Assembly: GCA_018711985.1 (NCBI GenBank)
Contig: DVHS01000054.1
Location: 1 to 64,000, forward strand
DNA from: Egerieenecus merdigallinarum
GTDB lineage: Bacteria; Bacillota; Clostridia; Christensenellales; Aristaeellaceae
DNA length: 64,000 nt
Direction of reading: 5' to 3'
The position numbers and the translations under genes are program-made. Below the pieces are notes generated by a model. It had not been told where the DNA came from. It worked only from the letters and a program-made list of their open reading frames with translations, and did no database searches. Of the stretch, positions 16,385 through 23,710 are shown in pieces. The number at the start of each line of letters is the position of its first letter. The first letter of the stretch is position 1.

Positions 16385-18523
16385 ATGGAAAAGAAACTGC
16401 AAGTCCGCCATCTGCGCATCTCCTTCCGAACCACCGCCGGCAAAGTCCAGGCGGTGCGGGACATCAGCTTTGACCTGCACAAGGGCGAAACCATGGCCAT
16501 CGTGGGCGAATCCGGTTCCGGCAAGTCCGTGACCTCCAAGGCCATTCTGGGCATCCTGGCGGGCAACGCCATTGTGGAGGGCGGCGAGATCCTTTACGAT
16601 GGCCAGGACCTGCTGAAGATCGGCGAGGATGACTTCTACCGCCTGCGCGGGGATAAGATCGCCATGATCTTCCAGGACCCCCTAAGCAGCCTGAACCCCA
16701 TCATGCGCATCGGCAAACAGCTCACCGAGGCCATGCTCCTCAAGGGCAAGGCCCGCCAGCGCTCCAGCAAGGAGAACTTCCACGGCAAGCTGAACATGCT
16801 GGAGAAGTTCATGACCCAGGCCCCCGGGGCGGACGCCGCGGCGGTCAAGGAAAAGTGCGACCAATTCCGCAAGTTTGAGCTCAAGCACATTGAGCTGGAG
16901 CAGGGCTACAACACCGCCGCCGAGGCCGCCCGGGAAGCCCTGGAGGAAACGAACAACATCCTCTTCCTCATTGAAAAGAACGCCTTCAAGGATGACTGCG
17001 CGGCGCAGCTGCGGCAGGTGAAGGAGTTTGCCCTGCACGCGGAAAACCCCTTTGTGGTGTCCGAGCGGGCGGAGGAGCTGAAGACCGCCGCGGGCGAACT
17101 GACCAAGGGCGTGAGCGCCCAGGTGCGCAGCGGCGATTTCTCACAGACCGTACGGTGCCTGCAAAAAATCAAGGACATCCTGACCCAGGCGCTGGACAAG
17201 GGCGAGCCGGACTTCTTTGCCTTGGGATATTACCAGACCTTTGGCAGCGGCAGCGCCCCCGCGGGCACCGTGAAGGAGAAAAATGCGTTCTATACCCGGT
17301 ACCTGGAGGAGCATTTCCTGAACGACTTTATGGGCATGGTACAGGCGGGCGTCGCCCACGCGGAGCGGCAGTATGCCCAGCACCGGGCCGCGGCGCTCTC
17401 CGCCCTGGACAAGGCGGCCCAAACCCTGCGTGAGGGTACGGTGGAATCCCTGATGCCCTCCGTACAGGAGCTGTGCCAGCTGGTGGATGCCTCCGTCAAT
17501 CCCCTGGCCATCGTCAAGGACAGCGCGGCCTGCACCTTCTCCCGCAGCCTGCGGGATTTCCTGGATACCTACCGGGAGGGCAAGCGCACCAACGGACGCA
17601 AGCAGGCGCGCTATGAGCGCCAGGTGCGCAAGGCGCAGCGCAGCCGCAAGGCTGACTACACCGTGGCCGCCGCTTCCACCATTGATCTGGACCTGGTGAA
17701 GGAGAACATGCTGGGGCTCATCGACCGTCTCCGCACCCATTATGCGGAGCTGGCTCAGCAGGAGGTCACCGACGACCAGACCGTGCGCGCCCAGCGCCTG
17801 ATGGAATACCTGAAGGAGAACGCCTCCGGCATGGTGATGAAGATCACCAAGCAGGCCGCCAAGAACAAGGCCCTGAAGCTCATGGAGGAAGTGGGCATCT
17901 CCGAGCCCCGCAAGCGCTACCGGCAGTATCCCTTCGAGTTCTCCGGCGGCATGCGCCAGCGTATCGTGATTGCCATTGCCCTGGCGGCCAACCCGGATGT
18001 GCTCATCTGCGACGAGCCCACCACGGCCCTGGACGTGACCATCCAGGCGCAGATTCTGGAGCTGATCAACCGCCTGAAGGCGCAGCGGAACCTGTCCATT
18101 ATCTTCATTACCCACGACCTGGGCGTGGTGGCCAACATGGCCGACCGCATCGCCGTGATGTACGCGGGCAAGATTGTGGAATACGGCACCGCGGAGGAAG
18201 TGTTCTATTCTCCCGCCCATCCCTATACCTGGGCGCTGCTTTCCTCCATGCCTGACCTGGAAACCAAGGAGAAGCTGGAAGCCATTCCCGGCACGCCCCC
18301 GAACATGATCTATCCCCCCAAGGGCGATGCCTTTGCGGACCGCAACCGCTATGCCATGAAGATCGACTTTGAGCAGCAGCCCCCGGCCTTCCCCATCACG
18401 GAAACCCACTGGGCGGCCACCTGGTTGCTGCATCCGGACGCCCCCCATGTGGACCCGCCCAAGGTCGTGACCGAACGCATCGCCAAGATGAAGGCCAGAG
18501 TGGGAGGTGAAGCGAATGCCTGA
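16385..18523 (+). CDS. oppD: peptide ABC transporter ATPase, OppD type, with roughly 350-residue insertion
   Basis: A 712-residue ATPase, about twice the usual 320-340. Walker A GESGSGKS is at residues 41-48, the Q-loop FQDP near 96-99, the signature SGGMRQR at 520-526, Walker B LICDEPTTALD shortly after, and the H-loop THD near 578. The C-terminal OppD/F peptide-ABC region includes HPYTWALLSSMP and GTPPN. Normally about 65 residues separate the Q-loop and signature; here there are about 420. The extra part (about 118-487) is charged and helical, probably coiled coil, with Cys and Lys/Arg-rich patches such as KRTNGRKQARYERQVRKAQR. All catalytic motifs are intact and the frame is unbroken, so it is likely functional. 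Confidence 0.92.
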   Translation: MEKKLQVRHLRISFRTTAGKVQAVRDISFDLHKGETMAIVGESGSGKSVTSKAILGILAGNAIVEGGEILYDGQDLLKIGEDDFYRLRGDKIAMIFQDPLSSLNPIMRIGKQLTEAMLLKGKARQRSSKENFHGKLNMLEKFMTQAPGADAAAVKEKCDQFRKFELKHIELEQGYNTAAEAAREALEETNNILFLIEKNAFKDDCAAQLRQVKEFALHAENPFVVSERAEELKTAAGELTKGVSAQVRSGDFSQTVRCLQKIKDILTQALDKGEPDFFALGYYQTFGSGSAPAGTVKEKNAFYTRYLEEHFLNDFMGMVQAGVAHAERQYAQHRAAALSALDKAAQTLREGTVESLMPSVQELCQLVDASVNPLAIVKDSAACTFSRSLRDFLDTYREGKRTNGRKQARYERQVRKAQRSRKADYTVAAASTIDLDLVKENMLGLIDRLRTHYAELAQQEVTDDQTVRAQRLMEYLKENASGMVMKITKQAAKNKALKLMEEVGISEPRKRYRQYPFEFSGGMRQRIVIAIALAANPDVLICDEPTTALDVTIQAQILELINRLKAQRNLSIIFITHDLGVVANMADRIAVMYAGKIVEYGTAEEVFYSPAHPYTWALLSSMPDLETKEKLEAIPGTPPNMIYPPKGDAFADRNRYAMKIDFEQQPPAFPITETHWAATWLLHPDAPHVDPPKVVTERIAKMKARVGGEANA

Positions 18524-19697
18524 ACAGGAAGTGTTGCTCCGGGTCGAGCATTTGTGCCAGTATTTCAAGACCAACAAGGCCGTGGACGACGTAAGCTTTG
18601 ACATCAAGAAGGGCGAAGTTTTCGGCCTGGTGGGCGAAAGCGGATGCGGAAAAACCACCACCGGCCGCTCCATCATCAAGCTCTACGACATTACCTCCGG
18701 CAATATCTATTTCAAGGGCAAGCGCATTGCCGCGGGCGTTGGCGCCTACAAGCAGGCCATTGCCCAGGCGCGCCAGGAGATGAAGACCGCCGACGCCCCC
18801 CGCAAGGAGGAGCTGAAGCGCTTCATTGCCCAGCAGCAGCAGGAGATGAAGGCCGCCCGCTTTGACCACACCCATTGCGACAAGATCCACGCCGACGACC
18901 TGGCCCAGGAAGTGGACCGCAAGTACCAGCCCCTGCTGGAAAAGGCCACCGGAGACGAGCTGACCCGGCTGAAGAAGGAATACGCCGAGCAGCGCCGCAT
19001 CGCGAAAAAGCAGCGCTACATCACCCAGATTCAGATGATCTTCCAGGACCCCATCGCCTCCCTGGACCCCCGCATGACGGTGCACGAAATCATTGCCGAG
19101 GGCCTGGTGATCCGCGGCGAAAAGGACAAGAAGGTCATTGATGAAAAGGTGTTCCAGGTGCTGGAGATGGTGGGCCTGGTGCGGGAGCACGCGGGCCGTT
19201 ATCCCCATGAGTTCTCCGGTGGACAGCGCCAGCGTATCGGCGTGGCCCGGGCCGTAATCATGAACCCTGAGCTGATTATTGCCGACGAGCCCGTCAGCGC
19301 CCTGGACGTGTCCATTCAAGCCCAGGTGATTAACCTGCTCAATGATCTGCGGCATAAGCTGGGATTGACCATCCTCTTCATTGCCCATGACCTTTCCGTG
19401 GTGAAGTACTTCTCCGACCGCATCGGCGTGATGTACTTCGGCAAAATGGTGGAGCTGGCCACCTCCGATGAGCTGTTTGCCCATCCCCTGCACCCGTATA
19501 CCAAGTCCCTGCTCTCCGCCATTCCGCTGCCGGACCCGCACTATGAAAAGCAGCGCAAGCGCATCAAGTACGAGCCCCTGGCGGAGCACGACTATTCCGT
19601 GGACAAGCCCTCCATGCGGGAAGTTGCCCCGGGACACTTTGTGCAGTGCAACGACGCGGAGTTTGCCCGCTACCAGGCGGAGCTGAAAGCAAAATAA
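18516..19697 (+). CDS. oppF: peptide ABC transporter ATPase, OppF type, with coiled-coil insertion
   Basis: A 393-residue ATPase. Walker A GESGCGKT is at residues 40-47, the Q-loop FQDPIASLDPRMTV near 176-189, the signature SGGQRQRI, Walker B LIIADEPVSALD, and the H-loop AHD. Between Walker A and the Q-loop sits an extra segment of about 90 residues (72-165), highly charged and rich in Gln, Lys and Glu (AIAQARQEMK, RFIAQQQQEMKAARF). It is probably a helical hairpin. This is a different site from the OppD insertion. The start ATG 18516 is chosen because GGAGG lies 8 nt upstream; it overlaps the oppD stop by 8 bp. With OppD it should form the heterodimeric motor of the importer. Confidence 0.92.
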   Translation: MPEQEVLLRVEHLCQYFKTNKAVDDVSFDIKKGEVFGLVGESGCGKTTTGRSIIKLYDITSGNIYFKGKRIAAGVGAYKQAIAQARQEMKTADAPRKEELKRFIAQQQQEMKAARFDHTHCDKIHADDLAQEVDRKYQPLLEKATGDELTRLKKEYAEQRRIAKKQRYITQIQMIFQDPIASLDPRMTVHEIIAEGLVIRGEKDKKVIDEKVFQVLEMVGLVREHAGRYPHEFSGGQRQRIGVARAVIMNPELIIADEPVSALDVSIQAQVINLLNDLRHKLGLTILFIAHDLSVVKYFSDRIGVMYFGKMVELATSDELFAHPLHPYTKSLLSAIPLPDPHYEKQRKRIKYEPLAEHDYSVDKPSMREVAPGHFVQCNDAEFARYQAELKAK

Positions 19698-19703
19698 AGC
19701 GTG

Positions 19704-19750
19704 CCAAGGGTCGCGGCCGCGGAGAATGCGGCTGCGGCCCTTCCCTTTTT
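19704..19750 (+). terminator. intrinsic terminator of the opp operon
   Basis: AAGGGTCGCGGCCGC pairs, with small mismatches, with GCGGCTGCGGCCCTT, followed by CCCTTTTT. It lies just past the oppF stop and before the next ribosome binding site. Confidence 0.8.
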
Positions 19751-19766
19751 GGGAAGGAGGAAATCT

Positions 19767-20183
19767 ATGAAGCGAAAGTGGTCGCGCAGCCTCATACAGT
19801 ATGGCGCGGCGCTGGGCGTGGGCCTGTGCATCAGCGCGCTAACGGCCTGGCACCAGGGCTTTGCCTGGGCGCAACCCCTGGCACTGAAAGCGCGCTACCT
19901 CAGCGATGGCTGCTTTGTGGCGGCGGTGCTGCTGGTGGGCATAGGGGCACTGGCGTGGATCTCCTGCACGGGCTTTTTCGACATTTTTTCCTATGCGGTG
20001 AAGAGCCTGCTGGTGCTGTTTACCTCCCTGCGCAAACCCCAGGAGCAGATCAGCTTTTACGAATTCAAACTGCTCAAGGAAGAAAAGCGCGGGACAGTGC
20101 CGCGGTTCATCCTGTACGTGGGGCTGCTGTTCCTGGGACTATCGGTGCTTTTTTTGTGGATCTATTATGGGGGCGGAAGATAA
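19767..20183 (+). CDS. DUF3899-like small membrane protein
   Basis: A 138-residue protein with three transmembrane helices at roughly residues 10-28, 44-64 and 112-134. The stretch YLSDGCFVAAVLLVGIGALA followed by GFFDIFSYAVKSLL resembles the DUF3899 pattern of a short helix, a Gly-rich helix and a GFFDxxSYG motif. The ATG at 19767 follows AAGGAGG; a longer frame begins inside the opp terminator and is rejected. Function is unknown. It is transcribed separately from the opp genes if the terminator works. Confidence 0.7.
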   Translation: MKRKWSRSLIQYGAALGVGLCISALTAWHQGFAWAQPLALKARYLSDGCFVAAVLLVGIGALAWISCTGFFDIFSYAVKSLLVLFTSLRKPQEQISFYEFKLLKEEKRGTVPRFILYVGLLFLGLSVLFLWIYYGGGR

Positions 20184-20211
20184 AATTTTCCGACATATGT
20201 CAGAAAAATAC

Positions 20212-20240
20212 TTGTGCACGGAACACAAGAATGATATAAT
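20212..20240 (+). promoter_or_regulatory. extended -10 promoter of the Tat-exported C_GCAxxG_C_C gene
   Basis: TTGTGC (20212-20217), 17 bp, then TGA-TATAAT with the -10 box at 20235-20240, 58 bp before the ATG. The extended -10 compensates for a weak -35 box. Confidence 0.8.
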
Positions 20241-20297
20241 ATTAACAGGCTCTAACAAATACGGCGTAAGCCGCTATGTAAAGGGAGGAAACCTGTC

Positions 20298-20954
20298 ATG
20301 GAAAATCAAAAACTCCAAAGCCGTCGTGATTTTATGCGCACTGCTGGCAAGATCGTCCTGGGCGCCACCGCGCTGGGCGTTGCCAGCCCCCTGCTGAGCG
20401 CTTATGACAACGCCAAGGCAGAGACCACCATTGAGGCTCCCGCGCATCCGTTTACCTACCAGAAGCTGGACCCCACCGTGACCCTGGAGCGCGGGTACAA
20501 GTCCTTCTACGAGCTGGGCGGCTGCGCTGCCGGCGCCTTTGACGCCATCATCGGCCAGCTGGCTGACCTGGTGGGCTATCCCTTCAACCAGGTTCCCGCC
20601 AAAATGTACGCCAACGGCGCTGCCGGTTTCGGCATTGCTTCCCTGTGCGGTTCCATCGGCGGCTGTGCCGGCGCCATCGGCCTGCTGTGCGAGCCCGCGG
20701 ACGCAAAGACCATTCTGGCGGATCTGTGCGCCTGGTACCGTGAGCATGAGTTCCCCGCATACGATCCCGACAACCATGCGCCCACCAAGACCGTTGCCAA
20801 CTCCGTGAACTGCGCGGATTCCGTGACCAAGTTCATGAATGAGAACGGCATCACTGAGATGAGCGATCCCGTCCGTCTGGCCCGCTGCGCGGCCGTCACC
20901 GGCGAGGCTGCCCAGAAGGCTGTGGAGCTGCTGAACGCTCACTTCGGCCTGTAA
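20298..20954 (+). CDS. Tat-exported C_GCAxxG_C_C family redox protein
   Basis: A 218-residue protein with a twin-arginine signal (SRRDFMRTAGKIVLGATALG, residues 8-27). The mature part has the cysteine pattern of the C_GCAxxG_C_C family: ELGGCAAGAFDAIIG, SLCGSIGGCAGAIGLLC, then NCADSV and RCAAVTG. The layout resembles split-Soret cytochrome precursors (an ERGYKSFYELGGC-like start), but there is no CxxCH haem motif. It therefore more likely binds a metal cluster or uses its thiols directly. Tat export suggests that a cofactor is inserted in the cytoplasm. It is a single gene between its own promoter and a strong terminator. AAGGGAGG precedes the ATG. No partner redox gene is adjacent. Confidence 0.8.
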   Translation: MENQKLQSRRDFMRTAGKIVLGATALGVASPLLSAYDNAKAETTIEAPAHPFTYQKLDPTVTLERGYKSFYELGGCAAGAFDAIIGQLADLVGYPFNQVPAKMYANGAAGFGIASLCGSIGGCAGAIGLLCEPADAKTILADLCAWYREHEFPAYDPDNHAPTKTVANSVNCADSVTKFMNENGITEMSDPVRLARCAAVTGEAAQKAVELLNAHFGL

Positions 20955-20972
20955 TTTCATTGCGCTATCCCG

Positions 20973-21010
20973 CGGCGGGAGGCTCGTGCATGCGCCTCCC
21001 GCCGTTTTTT
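20973..21010 (+). terminator. intrinsic terminator after the C_GCAxxG_C_C gene
   Basis: CGGCGGGAGGC pairs with GCCTCCCGCCG, followed by six T residues. It lies 19 bp past the stop codon. Confidence 0.92.
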
Positions 21011-21044
21011 AGTACATAGGCCCTGCGGGAAGGAGGAAAAGCCC

Positions 21045-21470
21045 ATGCTGAAGATGGAGCAGGAAGCGGAAGCCATCATGGCCCAGCGCTTTGGCAAGGA
21101 TACGGTTCTGGCGCTGGCAACCGCCCTGGGGGAGACGCCCCACGTGCGCAGCGTGAACGCCTACTACGAAAACGGCGCCTTCTACATCGTTACGGACAGC
21201 CGCTCGCAGAAAATGGCCCAGATACAAAAAAATCCCCGGGTAGCCGTGGCGGGGGAATGGTTCACCGGCCACGGGCACGCCGAGGATCTGGGCCCCTTCG
21301 ACAGGGCGGAAAACAGGGACATCGCCAATAAACTGCGGCAGGTATTCGCCTCGTGGCTGATGAACGGCCACACGGACCCAGCCGCGGAGGAAACGCATAT
21401 CCTGCGCGTCACCCTGCGGGACGGCCTGCTGCTGTCCCATGGAACGAGATATGTTCTGGAAGACAAATGA
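21045..21470 (+). CDS. pyridoxamine 5'-phosphate oxidase-family (FMN split-barrel) protein
   Basis: A 141-residue protein with the split-barrel pattern: a short helix, TVLALATALGETPHVRSVNAY, then GAFYIVTDSRSQKMAQIQKNPRVAVAGE, the typical strand-loop-strand that holds flavin phosphate. The C-terminal HILRVTLRDGLLLSHG strand completes the barrel. Members bind FMN, F420 or haem, and many small Firmicutes versions have no known substrate. It starts after AAGGAGG. It is convergent with the crh-like gene, with a GC-rich hairpin between them. Confidence 0.82.
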   Translation: MLKMEQEAEAIMAQRFGKDTVLALATALGETPHVRSVNAYYENGAFYIVTDSRSQKMAQIQKNPRVAVAGEWFTGHGHAEDLGPFDRAENRDIANKLRQVFASWLMNGHTDPAAEETHILRVTLRDGLLLSHGTRYVLEDK

Positions 21471-21485
21471 AGTGATACATGTGCA

Positions 21486-21522
21486 GCGCGGCGGAGGCGA
21501 AAGCACCGCCGCGCCTTTGCTT
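21486..21522. terminator. bidirectional hairpin between convergent genes
   Basis: GCGCGGCGG (21486-21494) pairs with CCGCCGCGC (21506-21514), followed on the plus strand by CTTTGCTT. It has only a weak U tract, so termination may be partial. Confidence 0.5.
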
Positions 21523-21530
21523 GCCTGGGG

Positions 21531-21800
21531 TCAGGCGCCCACCAGCTGATCGGACTTCAGCAGCGCCTCCATGGCGTCGGCGGCCGCCGCCTCATCGGGG
21601 CCCTCGGCCAACAGGCACAGCCCCGTCTGGGCGTCCGCGCCCAGGGACAGCAGGCCCAGCATGGACTTGGCGTTGACGATCTTGGCGTTGTGCTCGATCA
21701 TCAGCCGGGCTTCATAACGGCTGGCTTCCCGCACCAGCAGGGCGGCGCTGCGCCGTGTGAGCGGGGCATGGTTGGGGAAGAAAATCGGTTTGCGGATCAT
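21531..21800 (-). CDS. crh: Crh-like HPr-family protein lacking the phosphotransfer histidine
   Basis: An 89-residue HPr-fold protein. In ordinary HPr, residue 15 is the histidine phosphorylated by enzyme I, in the motif GLHARPA. Here the aligned residues 13-19 read PLTRRSA, with Thr at position 15 and Ser replacing the proline at 18. The regulatory site is intact: Ser46 lies in VNAKSMLGLLSL, exactly at residue 46. Loss of His15 with retention of Ser46 is the signature of Crh, the catabolite-repression cofactor for CcpA in Bacillus, which has Gln15. The location directly after whiA also matches Bacillus crh. The ATG overlaps the whiA stop (ATGA). It probably cannot carry sugar phosphate and is regulatory. 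The symbol is by analogy. Confidence 0.8.
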   Translation of the reverse strand: MIRKPIFFPNHAPLTRRSAALLVREASRYEARLMIEHNAKIVNAKSMLGLLSLGADAQTGLCLLAEGPDEAAAADAMEALLKSDQLVGA

Positions 21801-22774
21801 GGGGTATCCTCCTTTTTCAAAACGTCCATGGACGCTACAATTTCATCGTAAATGGCTTCCAGGCGGCGCATCCGGTGATTGACGCCGCTCTTGCCCACGG
21901 GGGGGTCCAGCAGCGCGCCCAGGGAGGTCAGGCTCTCCTCCGGGTGCTCCAGGCGCAGCCGGGCAATCTCCTGCAGGGAGGGCGGCAGGGTATACAGCCC
22001 CCGCTGGATGGAGATGGCCTTGATCATCTCCACCTGCTTTTGCGCGGCGGAGACCTGCCGCTCGGCGTTCTTTTCGTCGCAGTTCATGGCGCGGTTGACC
22101 TGGTTGCGTATTTCCTTTTTGATGCGGATATTCTCCAGCTCCATGGTGGCGGCGGAGGCCCCCATGAGCGTAAGCATGTCGGCGATATGCTGGCAACCCT
22201 TGAGATAGACCACGTATTTGCCCTTGCGCTGATGCATGTGCACGGGCAGGCCGCTCTTTTCCAGCAGCTTTTCCAGGGTGGCGCAGAGGCTCTCTTCCCC
22301 GGCCACCAGCTCGAAGTGGTAGTCCTTCTCCGGGTCGCTCATGGTGCCCGCGCCCAGGAAAACGCCCCGCAGGAAGGAGCGGCGGCAGCACTGCCGCGTC
22401 ATGGGATGCCGGGGCGTGGTGCGGCGCAGGGTAACGCCGCCGTCCTCGCCCCGCTCCATCATGTGCAGGCTCAGCAGCAGCTTCTGCGCCGCCTCATCCT
22501 CCAGGGTGAGGACGCAGCTGCGCCGGCCGCCCAGCCGGGCATGCTGCACAAAGTGCAGCCGGGGCGTCAGCTCCAGCCCCGCCCCCAGCAGGCGGAAAAT
22601 GCGCCGGGCCAGCCCCGCGCTCTCCACCCGGAAGGTAACGCGCACCCGTCCGCCGCCCCGCAGCTGCAGGCTGCCGGAGGTTTGCACCAGGGCGCTGAGC
22701 TCGCTCATGACGCAGCAATTTTTGCCCAGGGGCAACCGCAGCAGCTCCTCCTTGGCCAGGGATGAAAAGGACAT
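21797..22774 (-). CDS. whiA: WhiA DNA-binding protein
   Basis: A 325-residue protein of standard WhiA length. The N-terminal LAGLIDADG-like fold is seen in MSFSSLAKEELLRLPLGK, the SGSLQLRG stretch and RRSFLRGVFLGAGTMSDPEKDYHFEL. The C-terminal helix-turn-helix includes LRLEHPEESLTSLGALLDPP followed by KSGVNHRMRRLEAI, a highly conserved WhiA end. WhiA affects cell division and chromosome segregation in Bacillus and sporulation in Streptomyces. It sits in the conserved murB-rapZ-whiA order with 15 bp to rapZ. Confidence 0.95.
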   Translation of the reverse strand: MSFSSLAKEELLRLPLGKNCCVMSELSALVQTSGSLQLRGGGRVRVTFRVESAGLARRIFRLLGAGLELTPRLHFVQHARLGGRRSCVLTLEDEAAQKLLLSLHMMERGEDGGVTLRRTTPRHPMTRQCCRRSFLRGVFLGAGTMSDPEKDYHFELVAGEESLCATLEKLLEKSGLPVHMHQRKGKYVVYLKGCQHIADMLTLMGASAATMELENIRIKKEIRNQVNRAMNCDEKNAERQVSAAQKQVEMIKAISIQRGLYTLPPSLQEIARLRLEHPEESLTSLGALLDPPVGKSGVNHRMRRLEAIYDEIVASMDVLKKEDTP

Positions 22775-22789
22775 AGGCGCGCTCCTTTA

Positions 22790-23677
22790 TCAGGCGTTTT
22801 TCCAGTGGGCCTGCTCCAGGTCGATGTCACGGTGGTTCACATCCACCTGATAGCCGCTTTGGCGCATGAATTCCGCAATGGCCTCCGCAATGGCCACGCT
22901 CCGGTGGGCGCCGCCCGTGCAGCCCACGGCGATGACCAGCCGGTGCTTGCCCTCCTCCTGATAATGGGGGAGCAGGAAGGTGAGCATGTCCTTCACCTTG
23001 GCCATGAATTCCTGGGTAACGGGGTGATTCATCACAAAGTCCCGCACGTCCGCGTCCAGCCCCGTGTGGTGGCACAGCTCCTCCATGTAAAAGGGGTTGG
23101 GCAGAAAACGCACGTCAAACACCAGGTCCCCCTGCCGGGGCAGCCCGCGCTTGAACCCGAAGGACAGTACCTCCAGGCGCAGGGGCGCTTCCCCGCCGTC
23201 GCTCTTGACAATTTCCGCCAGCTTTCGCTGCAGGGCCCGGGGCCGCAGGAACGAGGTATCAATGACATAATTGGCCGTCTCCCGCAGGGGGGTGAGCATC
23301 TCCCGCTCCTGGGCAATGGCCTCGATGAGGCTGACGCTTTCGCTGGCCAGGGGATGATCCCGGCGGGTCTCCTTGTAGCGGCTGACCAGCACATCGTCGC
23401 TGGCCTCCATAAACAGGGTTTCAATCTGATAGCCCAGCCCCCGGGTCTCGGTAATCAGCCGCTGCACCGCCTTGGCGTCAAAGAATTCACCGCTGCGCAC
23501 ATCCACCGCAAAGGCCACCAGGGGGCAGTGCATGGCGGTGCTCTGGCAGGCCTCCATGAGCTTGAGCATCATCATGGGCGGCAGGTTGTCCACGCAGAAT
23601 ACGCCCATGTCCTCCAAATAACGGGTAGCGGACGTCTTTCCCGCGCCGCTGAGCCCGGTCAATAATAAAAATCGCAA
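22790..23677 (-). CDS. rapZ: RapZ/YvcJ nucleotide-binding protein
   Basis: A 295-residue P-loop protein. The P-loop TGLSGAGKTSATRYLEDMG is at the very N-terminus, followed by FCVDNLPPMMM, and the conserved C-terminal VAVGCTGGAHRSVAIAEAIAE region is present. In E. coli RapZ is an RNA-binding regulator of glucosamine synthesis; Firmicutes YvcJ hydrolyses GTP. I place the start at TTG 23677, because GGGAGGG lies 7 nt upstream and the protein then begins MRFLLLTGLSGAGK as in homologues. ATGs at 23695 and 23701 lie upstream of that ribosome binding site. It is between murB (33 bp) and whiA (15 bp). Confidence 0.93.
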   Translation of the reverse strand: MRFLLLTGLSGAGKTSATRYLEDMGVFCVDNLPPMMMLKLMEACQSTAMHCPLVAFAVDVRSGEFFDAKAVQRLITETRGLGYQIETLFMEASDDVLVSRYKETRRDHPLASESVSLIEAIAQEREMLTPLRETANYVIDTSFLRPRALQRKLAEIVKSDGGEAPLRLEVLSFGFKRGLPRQGDLVFDVRFLPNPFYMEELCHHTGLDADVRDFVMNHPVTQEFMAKVKDMLTFLLPHYQEEGKHRLVIAVGCTGGAHRSVAIAEAIAEFMRQSGYQVDVNHRDIDLEQAHWKNA

Positions 23678-23710
23678 GGGGCTTCCCTCCCTCATCCACA
23701 TTGGTATATA

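Noticed and set aside
16385..18523. OppD as two fused or frameshifted genes
   Set aside because: The frame is continuous and all ATPase motifs occur once in the right order. The middle part has no separate start signal or recognisable enzyme.
21531..21800. Ordinary PTS phosphocarrier HPr
   Set aside because: Residue 15 is Thr rather than His, and the ARP that follows is replaced, so phosphotransfer by enzyme I is not expected.
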